DNA of 64,000 bases from Numida meleagris (taxonomy: Eukaryota; Chordata; Aves; Galliformes; Numididae). Positions 1 through 18,560 of this stretch are shown in pieces (position 1 is the first letter of the stretch; the number at the start of each line of letters is the position of its first letter). The stretch lies in assembly GCF_002078875.1 (NCBI RefSeq), contig NC_034410.1, positions 102,275,803 through 102,339,802 of the forward strand, read 5' to 3'. The notes under the pieces were generated by a model. The model was not told the origin of the DNA. It searched no databases and saw nothing but the letters and a program-made list of their open reading frames with translations. The translations under genes and the position numbers were made by a program.

Positions 1-1045
1 AATTTTCTGTACACTGTTCAAAGCTGTTTGCTGTCTGAAGAAACAAATTTACCTTTCGATTTGCTCGTCAGCATTTTTGAGCGAGAGCTTAAAACAAATG
101 GTAACATATCCCTTTCCTACCTCCTCACCCTTTAAATGACAATTCAACATTAATACACATCATAAAGCCACCTTTACCAGGCAGTAGTAGTCTGACAGTT
201 TTAACACCAAGAGATCTCACAGCAGAGAGAGAGAAAGCACGCAAGTGAATGCACAGATGGTGGGAGGGGACACAGGGTGCTCTCAGCAGGCTACAGTAGA
301 GATGCATTAACTCCACAGAGGGATAAGGGCTTCCCACCAGTACAGTCATGAATTATAACTGAGCATGGGAGTGAGTTCTTAGTGCCTGTCTCACAGCAAA
401 TATACTGTTCCATTTTCCTGCACAGTCACCTTTCACCTTTACAAACTCAAAGCAAAGCAAAATGCACCACTAATATTTTACAATACCTTGGCTTCTTTAT
501 ATTACATAGCACACATCTACGCACACAAAGTATAGGGAGAAGCAGCGTATGCACTGACACAGAGCACCCCCAAGCAGATGATCGGACTACGCTCACAATC
601 AGTGCCTATGTCCAGAGATTCTGCTGCAAAACGAGCCTATAACAATACAGCTGAACAACTAAAGCTGCACGTAGAAATGCATTTAACACAGCAGTGTTGG
701 TTCATGAGGCCTGAATCATCTCTTTCCCTCTTGTTAACAGGGTGGAGGACATTCATTTCAGCTGTGAGCACAAAGGAAGCTCTACTTAAATAAAAAATCA
801 TGAGAGCCTACAAAAATGCACTCTTTTTCCACCCCAAATCATATCTCAGTCTCAGTCTGATCATGGTGAACCTGACCCCGATAGCAGGTAGCAAAACTAA
901 ACCTCAAAGCTGCTCCTCCTGGTTGGGGTTTTGTAAGGAACAGCTCCAGTTGTGCAGCCATCTGCATCCGAGTCTTTTTGACTAATGTTTGGAAAGGAGA
1001 GATCTAACGATGCCGGTGCTCTCAGAAAAGAAAAAGAAAGAAATT

Positions 1046-1062
1046 AAAAAAAAAAAAAAAAA
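1046..1062. repeat. Poly-A run
   Basis: Seventeen A lie in an A-rich context. No adjacent element is recognised. Confidence 0.9.
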
Positions 1063-4000
1063 GGGAAAGCCACCACTTTTGAGCCAAGATTGCTGCTGTT
1101 TACTGGAGTTTCCTGGATGTGTCTCTCTATGAATCACTGACCACACCTTGTTTTCACAAACTATCTGCACCTCCTCCCTAGGGGAATTCATCCCCTCCCA
1201 ACTTTCCTCCTACTCAATGGATCTATCAATGGAGAAAACTTGTTATTTTAGGTGGCTGAAAATTTGACCAATTTTAAAGGATTCATTTACCATGCCTTTC
1301 ACTTTCGTTCAAATCCTCAGTGTTCCCCGTTCTAAATGACAGCACTGCAAGCACTGCTTTTAAGCACTATTCATCTTCTCTATCGTGCCTCAGCCTTTCA
1401 TAGGGAAGGGAGGCTGCTCTCTCTTCAACAATGGAGCCTTCTTCCTTCATAGCTTCAGGGCAGAGACTGTTACTAGCTGTAGACTTGCTGCAAATACCAC
1501 AATAAAGGATACAAATGTGAATTTCTCTTAAAGTACAGGTTCAGCTCCGGAGGTATCTTGCTTTAGAAAACTCTGTCAAGAGCAAACAGTATATCTGTTT
1601 CCAAAACGCACAGCAGCTGCCCAGTTGCTTTTCCAAATGATCTAACATGTCAATGGAATCAGGATGACTGTGAATTCTCTACTTTTCTCCATTTTGTGTC
1701 TCTAATCGATATTTTACCTTCCTTCACACTTAATATACTCCAACCTCGGTTTGGCAGCATGTCTTACAGAACGTAAAGAAACCAAGATCAAACATCCCCC
1801 CTCTCTCCAACTCCCTGAGTTTGAGGAGAAGCAGGGCTCCCAAGCTAAGCTCAGTGATGGAAGAAGATGGGAAGATCAGACTGCAGATCCTAGAGGGTGG
1901 CAGGTCTGTTGCTGCTGAGCCCCTTTGCCTGTGCACTGAAAAATCAAGGGGGAGTGAGGATGCTGGGGTATATGAGAGCCATGGCAACCCTCTGCTGGCA
2001 CTATGGTGGAAAGAGGGGGCAGATCTCAAGCGGCAAGCTTCCAGCCATAGCGTTTGTGCCATTGCTTGTTGGGAATCTGCAAGACCAGTGGAGAGTGGAG
2101 CCAGGAACGAGGAGCGTATTCATGGGGACGGAAGGAGGGGGGCCAGCAGAGGGCTGGGGGAAGGGAGGCAGATTTGCAGAACTGGCCGTGAAGCTCCTCA
2201 GTACACCATAGCTGGATGCTTCATAAAGTCACACTGATGGCAGTCCCGGAGATGGCCATCTGTTGTCAGCTCTGGGCCAGATGAAAGATAATATAATGGC
2301 AGCTACTGGTAGCTAACAGCAGGGCAGTCGTAGGAAGGAATGCATCCTAGAATGAAGAAGTGGTGCTTCCTGTTCAGCACAGAAAATCAGTCGTCGAGAT
2401 CAACTACATTAGCAAGAAATTAATGGATGGACAATTAAGAGAACGGAGCTGATCTACCAGGGAAATTATTCAAATGAAAACACAGTGCTTATTTCTTCTG
2501 CTTACTCCAGGTGTATCAGCCAACTGATCTGACTAATGACGAGGTGTGGGCTGAAATGTTCAGGGCACAGATGATAAAAACTCATTTTCAGCAAAGGGCA
2601 GAATTCCATTTCTAATGATTATTTGTGGGTCAGGGAATAAATGCACTGCTTTCCTTGCCCTCAATCTGCAATAGAACTCCATGATATTCACAGAGGTTTC
2701 TTTAAGGACTGAGGTTAGAAATTGGCCTTTATGTAATAACTGAACTTTTCCTTGTTATTATCACAATTTATTTTTACAAGTGTCTTATCATTATTATCAG
2801 TATCACTCAGCAGAAAAATATTGACCTTGTAAGCACTATTATTTCTATCTAATTTCCTTCTTTGCCCCATAATCTCTTTCCTGCTTTTACTCCTTTGCCA
2901 TTTGTTTCCCTCTTCTCCTGCCTTTCTATGTGTTTTCTTTTCTGCATCAACTTATGATTTGCTTCTTTGGGCTGAAATCTTGCACACTGTGCTGTTCCAT
3001 TAGCTAAAACTATCAGAAACCCTAACATTAATGTTGGCATATAACACCATTTTTATGTTTCAGAATCAACTCTTAAGAAGACAAAGGAAAGTGGAGATTA
3101 TCCTCTGATCACCAGTGTTTCCTGCTTTCAGACTGGAGACAACAAACTTCACTTAATATTTGCATGACACAGTCTTTGCAGTCATGACAATTGCCATATT
3201 TTCTGTTTCTTCAAAACATATTTAATATCGATCATACCAGACAATGAGGTGAACAGACCCAAACTATGGGTTAACTTTTTTTTTGTTGCAATCGATTTTT
3301 TTTCAAAAATAGATAATATGTATTTTACAAAAATGAACAAAAAAACCCAGAACCAACACTCAAAACAGAACCAAACCTATAAATAAAGCAAAACAAAAGG
3401 CATATAACAACCTAAACAGGAAGGAGTAGGCAGAATAGGAACATATATTCAAGTATACACACATTTAAGTATGACTATCCCTCTTGAAAGAGAAGGAATA
3501 TATATATATTTCTGCTTATTTTTGTATGGGCATTTTGTGGGCATAGGTCAGCACTTATTTGGACGTTATATTTAGCTTCTTGTTCTTTTGTTATTTTGTT
3601 GTTCCGTAAGTCTGAATTCATTTTCAAGATTAAAATGAACTATTAAAAGGCAATATTCATCATTTAACTGGTATGCCATCTTTGTCAGTTAATTCCATAA
3701 TTTAATCAATAATATCATCTCAGTATCTGAAAACACAAACCATAATTGCGATTCAACTGTTCTAGACCATTGAAGAGGAACGTACAGGAGATGTGAACTC
3801 ATTGTTTCCTGCTTATTTACAGGAAACAGCACAGAAAGTTTCACAGGTTGATTGTTGGATGTAGATTTACAAGTATATGGAGAACGTGTAGACTAGTATG
3901 AACCGGTAGTACTCAGCTCATCACTACTGTCAATCACTATTTAGTTAAATCAAAATGGTCCCTATAAAACTCTGTCACTTGGGAGTTGGTGGTCTTTGCA

Positions 4001-4206
4001 CTGTGCCGTAAATATTCATGGATTAATGAACTACTCACAAAGAGTGTTTACATTTGAATAGGCCAATCAAAGGCCAGTGAACTAAGAGCTCCAAACCTGG
4101 AAATTTCTTATTTGGAAAAGAATTACCGCATGAAAAACCTAACATGGCTGTAACACTCCTGGATCTCCAGGGGGGAAGTGACTGCTGGAAGGGAATTCAA
4201 AGTTGG

Positions 4207-4232
4207 TTTTTTTTTTTTTTTTTTTTTTTTTT
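4207..4232. repeat. Poly-T run of 26
   Basis: This is an uninterrupted homopolymer of 26 T. It is the longest single-base run in the window. It could be a retroposed poly-A tail in antisense, but no element or target-site duplication is visible beside it. Confidence 0.95.
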
Positions 4233-4729
4233 GTATTTAAACTTTGACATTGAAGCAAAAGACTTGGAGGGGAAACACTTTGAAGCTATGTCCTTAAAGA
4301 GCTAATGCGCAAGTGCCTCCCCCACACTTCTCTTCATTGCATTTTTGAGAAAATTTGCAAAGGAAGTAATTCTCCCTTCTAGAGAACGAAGTCTCAGGTC
4401 CCAGGAATACAAACCTGGACGTTTTAAATCTTTCAAGACATAAAGATATTCTTTATCTGATATGGTTTTGAGAATTTCCAGGGACTCTTTTTGAGCACAA
4501 ATTTATTTTAGAGAAATAAAATGCAGTTGATACAATCACCTGCATACATGCACCCTATGTGCACACACTGGTGCATGCTAATGTACACATACTTTCTTTC
4601 AAGCAGAAAGCTCTGTAAGGGTTCAGGAAACAAAGCACTCAAACTGGTAATACTTGTAATACATGCAGCTCTCTCTACCTAGTTCCCTCAAATCATAAGC
4701 ATTAATTACATTCCTAATACCTCTGGCAC

Positions 4730-4850
4730 ACATATTGTTATCATCATCCTCCCTCACTAGATGAAGAGGATGCATGGTTAAGAGGAGCAAGTCAGTACCA
4801 GACTCCGGAACTGAATCCAGCTCACCCGACTCCCAGGCATTTGCTCTGAC
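4730..4850 (-). mobile_element. MIR-like SINE relic
   Basis: The antisense order of a MIR is visible: a TTATCATCATCCTCCC segment, GATGAAGAGGATGCATGGTTAAG, then CAAGTCAG, CTGAATCCAG and CCCGACTCCCAGGCATTTGC. These match the usual ATTATCCCC, GATGAGGAAACTGAGG, GGTTAAG, GAATTCGAACCCAG and GACTCCAAAGCCCATGC landmarks. The copy is strongly diverged, as expected for this old family in a bird. Confidence 0.5.
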
Positions 4851-7800
4851 AAAAGGAACCTGCTAAAGACTAAGGCCAACATTACTGAACCTGGTGCCTC
4901 TATTTAAGCATTAAAAGTGTTTTGCAGAAACCTTAAATGGTGGCTGTTGCTGCACAGCACCCATGCTTTTAACAAGGTTGCTATCTTCAGGCATTTTTGA
5001 CCTGATTTCCTGATGTACTCAGCACCAGTTTCTTGCACTGACCTTAACTGCAGCTGGAGGTGCTCAGCACCCTCTCAGAAATAGGCCATTGAGTTTAAAA
5101 ATGTTGGCCTAAAGCTTTGATTGTTAATTGGATTTCAGGTAGGCTTCTGTTTAAGAAGAGCTGACAAAGTTATTCCCTGCTGGCTCCTGGCCTTTGGGGC
5201 CTAGAAAGCCAGCATCTCTGTTCCTCTCTTCACCCTAAGAGTTCGGAGACCTAGAAATGCCAGAGCTAATCTCCAATTTCACTTAAAAAAATGTTTTGAG
5301 GCCTTTTCCTTGTGAAGAAAACATCCTTGAAAATGTAACTTCACCTGCAGGTTTGAAAGTTTTATCCCTGTTTTTGTGTAAAGAGTATAAATTATTCATG
5401 CCTTCCCTGTTGTCATGCAAGACTCACCGTTGGGACCTTCACATGCACAGACTCAATCCTCTTGGGGTCATTGGCAAAACAATTCCTACCTGGAGGTAGA
5501 GGTGCCATTGCTGCTATGGCTGGTGCTATTCCCACAACAATCTCTTTCCCAGCTGGCCCCCAGAAAGCCTCTGCCACAAGGAGGCAACCCCAGCCCAGGT
5601 TTATTACCGATTTTCTTTAGCTGCCCCCCAGTATGACAGAATATAGGGTTTGAATCACAGCTCTGCTACCGTTTCCAGTAGTAGTCTCAGTCAAGACTCC
5701 TGTTTTTTTCAATAGCAAAGAGTTTGCTCAGTTCTGCTCCAGCTCAGATCAAAGGTATTTTAAAGCTGTTTCAAAATGTTGAGATCTTTGGGAGCATTTT
5801 ACAATGAAGGGGTCTTTGGCAAATTTAACCCTTAAAGAAAAGAGGTAAAGACTGGTATATTAGTTTCAACATTGCTACCCATGGAACTTGAAAGTGTTTC
5901 AACCTGGACATCCAGAGAGGGTCATACATAAAGCTACCTAAAACTTCTGGACACTTTCCAATGCTGCCTTTACCTTGCTCTGGTTCACCTAAGTCCCACT
6001 CTCAGCTGCTTGCGCCAGGAGCTGAGAATGTTCTCCTGCTGTTTTAAACAACACGAATAACATCTGCTATGAGTGCTTCATTCTTTCTTTCATCCTTTCC
6101 CTCGGGAAGGAACTGTGTATTTCAGTTTGGAAGGAGCTCTGTTGTGGATTGGGGTTTTGGGGGAGGTTCAGAAATCTGCATTCAGGTACATATTTGTATG
6201 AGAGAAAGGAGCCTTTGGCACCTAGAGATGCCCTGCTCTTGAAAGCATAAGCTGAGGACATTTGTGGTAATATCTAACTGTGGTGGAAGTCTCTTCTGCA
6301 TTCCTGGGCCAGCCTACAAGAAGGTTCTTTGCTCCTGTGCAAAGTAAGCTTCAGCTCTTTGATGAAAACACTCACAAAGCAAGGCTGTCAAGCAGTTACC
6401 AAATGGGAAGAACTTTTCAGATGATCTTGGAGATGTGCTGGACCGAGGCCACCAAAAATACTAAGGATGGAGTCTCTGAGAACAACTGGTCAAACGTGTA
6501 GGCAGGCAGTGTAGAGAGGCACCAAGAGAACAGGGTGAATTTGCTTTGGGTCTCCTACTACTGCTACTGAGGAACGGTGTGGCAGCTCTCTGTATTAGCT
6601 GGAATGTCCTACAGGCTAATGGCTTTGTGCCAGGTGTTCTGTGCTGATGGACTCCAGATGGGAAGTAGCAAGGGTGTGAGTCATTGAAGCCAGGTCCCCT
6701 TCCAACAGGATGGGAAGTAACTGCTGATACAATTATTTCTTGCCCTAGTTTTTATGTCTGTAGAGGGGGGACAGTTAACTACCCCATCGATAACTAATTA
6801 TTAGTTAAATGTTAAGTAAATGCTCTAATTCACTAAAAAGAGAAACAATTTTTGTACTGGGCAAAATGGACTTGGGAGGCCATGTAATCTTGGCTGGTAT
6901 TATATTCAGAACTAGCTAGCATCACTGATACAAAAATGATCCCATACAATTATGCTGCATTACTACTAAGCATTGTTACCTCAATGACCCAGCAACACCA
7001 AAAAAATTCTAAAATGAACTCACTCATTCTGAACCATAATACACTGTAAGAGCATCTCCTGACTCCCTATAAACACTGAGGTATGTTGTGTTGGCTATGG
7101 AAGGAACGTTAGGGCTGGAAACAATAGGACAGAGTGGCTACTTCTCATCAGGCACAAGGGAAGCACTAACATCCATTCAAACAATGAAGTTTGAAGACAA
7201 AAGCAAAAGAAACAGGCACTGGAAATAGCATGACAATAAGAAAAGGAAGTTTTAATAGGCTCAAATGACTTTATCATGATTTACTGAAAATTCAACATTA
7301 AGTTAAATTAGTTACAAGTTTCTTTTCTTCCTTATTAATTAAAAGTTCAGTAGAATGGATGATGGCTGAAGAAAATTGTTTATCTGTATAGAAAGCTGCA
7401 TGGTCATGCTTCCAGTACTCAGCACGAGAATCTCAACTTCTTGGAGACATCTACGCACTCTGTAAGGACACACACCTTGCTGCTTCCTTATCCAATAACT
7501 ATATCAGACATATTTCTGATTTTAAAAATCATTACAGGCTTTTTTTTCGAGGACTCCATTTCTGAAAAGCCCTCATTCTATGAAGCATGTCTTATTAAAA
7601 GTGTTCCATTCTAAAGAATGAACATTTTTACGGACATACTTTTTCAACTTAATTTCAGAAGTGTAAATATAGCACATAGACTGAGAGCACATGTTTAAGT
7701 ATGAAAATTCAAAACAGTCTTAAGAGCGTCAGAACACTCTTAAAACATATAGCTCCATTATAAAAAAGTTTCCATTTGGTTCCTTTCTAGAGAGATAGTA

Positions 7801-8407
7801 AAATCTCAAAAAAAAAAAAAAAGATTAAAATTAGTTTCTTTGTTTTTTTTCTGAGAAATGCACATATTTTACCAATTAAATTTGCAATCCGAGAGAGACT
7901 AGAGAGGTAGATAGCAGTGATATAGGCTTAGGACACCAGGTTTCTGGTCTCATGTGGGCCACCAAACTGCTGCATGTACTTGCATCAGCTACTATACTTA
8001 TCTACACCTTTGTTTCTCCTGCTATTCTTCACCTGTTTGGGTGTAAACTCTTTGGAATGCAGAGTTAGTCTGTTGCTGCTCTTTGGACAGTATAGCACCT
8101 GCCCCAAACAGTCTAAGCATCAGTATAACAAAACAAATTCATTATCTTACTATTTATAAAGACTTCCATTTGGAACAGTTTGCACAAGCGTTAGAAGATC
8201 ATAAAGCAAAATGCAAATTCATATAAAATCTCATTATTTTAACTTAAAGATGGAGTAATACATTGCAGGCTTGATTTTCAGGCTGAAGATTTATTCTCTG
8301 TTCTTACCAGAACTTGGAACTATGAGATTGTCTTGAGTTTCTAGCAAAGGTCTGGAGTGAAGTATGAAAATCTCTAAGAAGAGCGATACTTTTTATGGCG
8401 ATTTTTG

Positions 8408-8441
8408 TGTTTTTTTTTTCTTTTTTTTTTTTTTTCTTTTT
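8408..8441. repeat. Interrupted poly-T tract
   Basis: A T-rich run is broken by two C residues. It encodes an apparent lysine-rich peptide on the minus strand, which is an artefact. Confidence 0.9.
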
Positions 8442-8777
8442 GGTGAAGATTGGTAGTGAGGAGACACTAACTTCCCTGAGGTGAGATGAATGTAGCATGT
8501 GGGGATTTATTTTCCTATAGCCTGCTTTTCCAGGAACAGGAGTTAGAAAATAAAAAGCAAAGAAGGCAAAGAGTCACACTGGGCCAAAACCGAGTCAAGC
8601 ATCATTATAACACATTTCTTTTCTGTACCCCTGAATTCATTCCTTTTGATTATCTGTACTATACACAAAGATAGGGCTCCTATGCTATTGTGTTCTGCTC
8701 TGCTCTGTCTTGTTCATGTTCTTATTCTGCCCTACAGCCATGGAGTGCTGTCCATGGTTTCTAATCTGAGATGATTA

Positions 8778-8801
8778 GCATCTCTCATGCATGGGAGATG
8801 C
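8778..8801. repeat. 24-base near-perfect palindrome
   Basis: Arms GCATCTC and GAGATGC surround a CATGCATG centre, with a single mismatched pair. The whole is an inverted repeat with no loop. It contains an octamer-like ATGCAT core. Confidence 0.8.
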
Positions 8802-11361
8802 ACTTTAGATGCATGTTTAAATTAAAAGCAAGAAACTGCTCCTGTTAGAGGGCATAAATACACTGTTACGTTGCAAGCCCCAACACAAGCCACGATAATG
8901 TGAAAGGATAGAGAAACACAAGCCGGAGGCTAGTTGCCAAAGATTCCACTGCTTCAGCTGGTAGACAGCCTGAACAAAGCAGTGCTTCCTAGAAGAGGTT
9001 TTAAATGAGATCTTGAGATCAGTGTATTTTCAGTAAAAGCAGACTCCAAAAGTCAGTACCTACTGCTCTGCCTACGTGTTTTGCTGCTCTTTCACCATCC
9101 TGGGTAGGTAACTGGAGGTAAAAGCAGCAAGTCAGTGACCCCAGCAAACGCGAATGGCACTGTGGAACAACATTTTTAAATATAATGTGTTCTCAACTGG
9201 GGTGGGGCTACCCGAGTTAATGAAAACAATGAACATAATGAATTAAGTGAATAAGAAAATGAATACGTTTCCCTTTTTGCCAGTGTAGATAAGCCAGAGA
9301 GAAGCTGTCTCTAGGGGTATGGAGATACGGTCTATTAAGAGCCTTCTGCAGGATGGAACAACCAACACACTGATTGTCACCTAGCCAATGTAGAGCACAG
9401 TTTGTCTCTCTGTGGGGACATCCTTCTGTGCCCTTCACTAGAAAACCAGGTGCTTCAGTTACACTGAAGTTTTAATGAACTCGGCTTATATGGAGGCAGC
9501 AAAACCCTGCCCTGAGTCTTCAGCAGGGTTGAATTTTGAGTGGAAAAACATGTGTTTTTATTATAGTAAAAAAAGCAGAAGGCAGCTGCTTGGAACCCTA
9601 TGTATTTTGAAATGAGATCGTATTTTAGGGAGACAGATTAGCAAGGAGGTGATCTTATGTGCCACTATTACACACTGATCTCTGTATATTTTGCATCTCC
9701 ACAATCCAGTTACTTATTCTGCATTTTTTTAAACTCAGTCTAAATTCTGCTGATAAAACTCATTTCTATTCTCTTGTTCCTGTTTCTTTTTACAATCTTC
9801 TTTTGCACACTTGCACCATCTTTCTTCCTATTTTTTTAATATCATTTTTTTCCTTTTAGTCTGCCTTCCCTAGCAATCTCTCCTTTCTCTTTTCAGACAC
9901 TGTTGATCTCTCTACTTCTCTATACTTCTGCATTTTGACTAATTAGTGATGAACAACAGAATTTGTGAAAATTAGTAAGCCAAAAACATTTAAGTGTTTT
10001 CTTCCTGAAGAAGTTTCACCTTACTGGGGATACTTTGCAAAGTAACCCTGCAAAAAATAACAACAACAACAAAGACAAAACCCCAAAACTAAAAACTAAC
10101 CAACACCACAAACATATTGACTGAAAGAAGGCAAAGAACATGATTCAAAAAAAAAAAAAACCAACCCATGCTGTGGTTGAAACAAATACAACAGAATGAG
10201 TTTCTGACCTTTCCTCATTCCACCCAGCTTCTACTTTATTTTTTTCCCACAAACACAATAACTATCTATAAAACCCAGACCATTTTCTGACTTCAAAACT
10301 CAGTTTTCTATCTTCCTGTCCACCACTATGAATGGCTATTTTTTTTCCCATAAACATTTAACTTAATCTTTTCTGTTCTTTGTCCTCTTCTTTCACTTTA
10401 GTAAGAGCTTGCACTAACACCTGATACAGACAGAAAATGAAACAGGTTTGGATCTATTAAAATAGAAGATACAGCACAGGCACTTTGAAGTGCCACAGAT
10501 ACGATGCTCCAGATGACCTACAGCAAGACAGAGGGTAAGGAAGGCTATGAAAAAGACTTTCTTCCTTATTGCTCTTAAGCATAAATATGGAGTTTTTAAA
10601 AAAAGAAAAATACAATACAATTGACACAAACATCAATTTCTTTCATGATGAATTGTTGCATGGCTTAAATTCTCTTATTTCCTTTTTCTTCAAAGAAGTA
10701 TCTCATATCATCATACCAAATATTAGTATCAGGTTTTCAGCATGTAAAACATTCAGTAATTGCAATACAAAATGAGCATATGGACGCACATGCCTCACCA
10801 GCCTCTGCTGATGAGATGAAATACAACTCTCATGCAAAGCAAAATTAGTTGTGGACATTCCACCCAGTCAAAAGACTTAGACATGCAGGCATCTGATATT
10901 AAAAACTACTAAAAAAATACTTGAGTGTTGAAAAATTCTTTAATTCCGTATAAAAATCACATGGCAGGTGGCAGAGGAAGGGCTGCTTTACTGTGCAAAT
11001 AGTACAAATACTTTTCCTGGCTCCATCTCTACAGATCATCAGAGACACTGAAATCTTTTTCTCTGTTAACCCAATTTAATATTTCAATGTAAACTAAAAT
11101 AATTTAGAAATAATTTTCTGCTGCTGTCTCAAAATATAATACCACATCAGGAATACACACTATCACCTCTCCTCACAAGACAAGCTACTTCAGATATTAA
11201 TATGGAGTAAATAATTTCTTCACCCAAATTTGTTTTCAGATTTTTTTTGGCATTTATTTTCTTCTCTCTTTGTTCTTTTGTTCTCATTAATAAACTACTA
11301 TAAACATGCCACAGGTCCAACAAACAGCAGACGAGACAGAAGTGTAACACTTGCTTGGCTG

Positions 11362-11394
11362 TATATATATATATATATATTTTTTTTTTTCCCC
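11362..11394. repeat. TA microsatellite with poly-T
   Basis: About ten TA units are followed by ten T and four C. The tract lies roughly 460 bases from the penultimate coding exon, in the downstream intron. Confidence 0.92.
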
Positions 11395-11849
11395 ACTAAG
11401 TTGAGATTAATGGGAAATGGGTTTGGCCAGCAGGTAAATCAAGATAAATTGTCTCTTTTTTTCCCCATTCCTACACTGCCACATCAGTGCTTAGTTTTTG
11501 TGGCAGAAGAATATACTATTTCCAATTTCACTGCTTGAGTAAATGTTTTATGGATAACTAACAGAAAAATAGGATGCCATTTCCTCTCTCTTCAAGAATA
11601 TCTTGAGATGCAATGATATACAGAGAAAGAATCCAAAGGTGCCTCCCAGAATTCAGGTCTGTAATAGGTGATTTTCTGCCAGCAGCTTTTTGAAGCAGTG
11701 TGAGTTGAATTACCTGCAATTTCCCTTATCCTTCCTTCATTCCCATCCTGATGATGAGGAAGTATTAGAGGAGGTCATGGCAAGCGAAGCTATGAACTCA
11801 TCTACCAAATACATAATGCTGTAATAACCCCCAGGTAACAAGTGTGTAC

Positions 11850-11965
11850 CTGCAGCTCTGTTTGGAAGAAGAACTTCTGTGGACACTGTGTGCAGTCATA
11901 GATCTTGTCCTCTTGTCCATGGGCTGAGAAAATGTGCTGCTGCAACTTGTTTGCTTGGACAAACA
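11850..11965 (-). CDS. ZNF521: ZNF521 penultimate coding exon (C2H2 fingers)
   Basis: This is an internal coding exon of 116 bases. It is entered after a TTTCAG acceptor and left through CAG followed by GTACAC. Joined to the upstream exon it completes a valine codon and runs open to a phase-0 end. The first residues give the hydrophobic core and the two histidines (H-x4-H, in QQHIFSAH) of the finger begun in the upstream exon. After a GQEDKIYD linker comes the CTQC knuckle and the [11 protein letters not shown] core of the last finger. Its histidine pair must lie in one more short exon, for which I expect about nine codons plus the stop. The variants FSAHGQ and YDCTQC match ZNF521 as I recall it, against FAVHGQ and YDCSQC in ZNF423. 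In the paralogue ZNF423 the C-terminal fingers are known to bind EBF proteins, so the same role is likely here. Confidence 0.92.
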
Positions 11966-18290
<6,325 letters not shown>

Positions 18291-18297
18291 TGGGGGG

Positions 18298-18318
18298 AAA
18301 AAAAAAAAGAAAAAAAAA
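18298..18318. repeat. Poly-A tract
   Basis: Two A-runs are split by one G and lie directly left of the candidate conserved element at 18.33 kb. Confidence 0.88.
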
Positions 18319-18329
18319 GTGCTGAACAG

Positions 18330-18560
18330 CTTTAAAAAATTCAATCAAAATAATCTGCTCTTTGGAAAGGTGGCGGCTGACAGTAATTGGAAAATACTGT
18401 CTGACTCATTTATTAAAGTGAAATTCAGAGTCAATTGATTTAATAACCATTAGAATATTCTATTAAGGATATAATAGGTTGGCACAGCCCTATATTTTAT
18501 TAAGAGTTATAAGTAAGAAATAAGCAATGCTATGGAATTCTAGACAACTGGTGTATGGAT
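18330..18560. promoter_or_regulatory. Candidate conserved non-coding element
   Basis: This stretch has AT-rich but non-repetitive texture with several homeodomain-type cores (GTAATTGG, CAATTGATTTAAT). A short CpG-bearing segment (GGTGGCGGCTGACAG) sits next to these motifs. Genes of this family are known to lie among many deeply conserved non-coding elements. No alignment was possible, so this is a judgement from texture only. Confidence 0.28.

Larger units (their letters stand above)
1..11849 (-). other. ZNF521: ZNF521 downstream intron, partial
   Basis: This is the intron 3' of the penultimate exon and it runs off the left edge. I looked on the minus strand for the expected last exon (an N-H-x-M-x-Q-H coding motif after an acceptor) and did not find it, so the stop codon and polyadenylation site should lie outside the window. 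The content is AT-rich with poly-A and poly-T tracts, one MIR relic near 4.7 kb and a near-palindrome at 8778. Open frames such as 1821-2237 and 5296-5636 show no known domain. Confidence 0.75.

Noticed and set aside
841..880. Possible last coding exon of ZNF521 on the minus strand (ACCATGATCAGACTGAG)
   Set aside because: It partly resembles the expected T-M-x-Q order, but the residues before and after do not fit and no stop follows at the right place.
5636..5700. Possible further MIR copy (GGTTTGAATCACAGCTCTGC)
   Set aside because: Only the central landmark is visible. It is too short and diverged to call.
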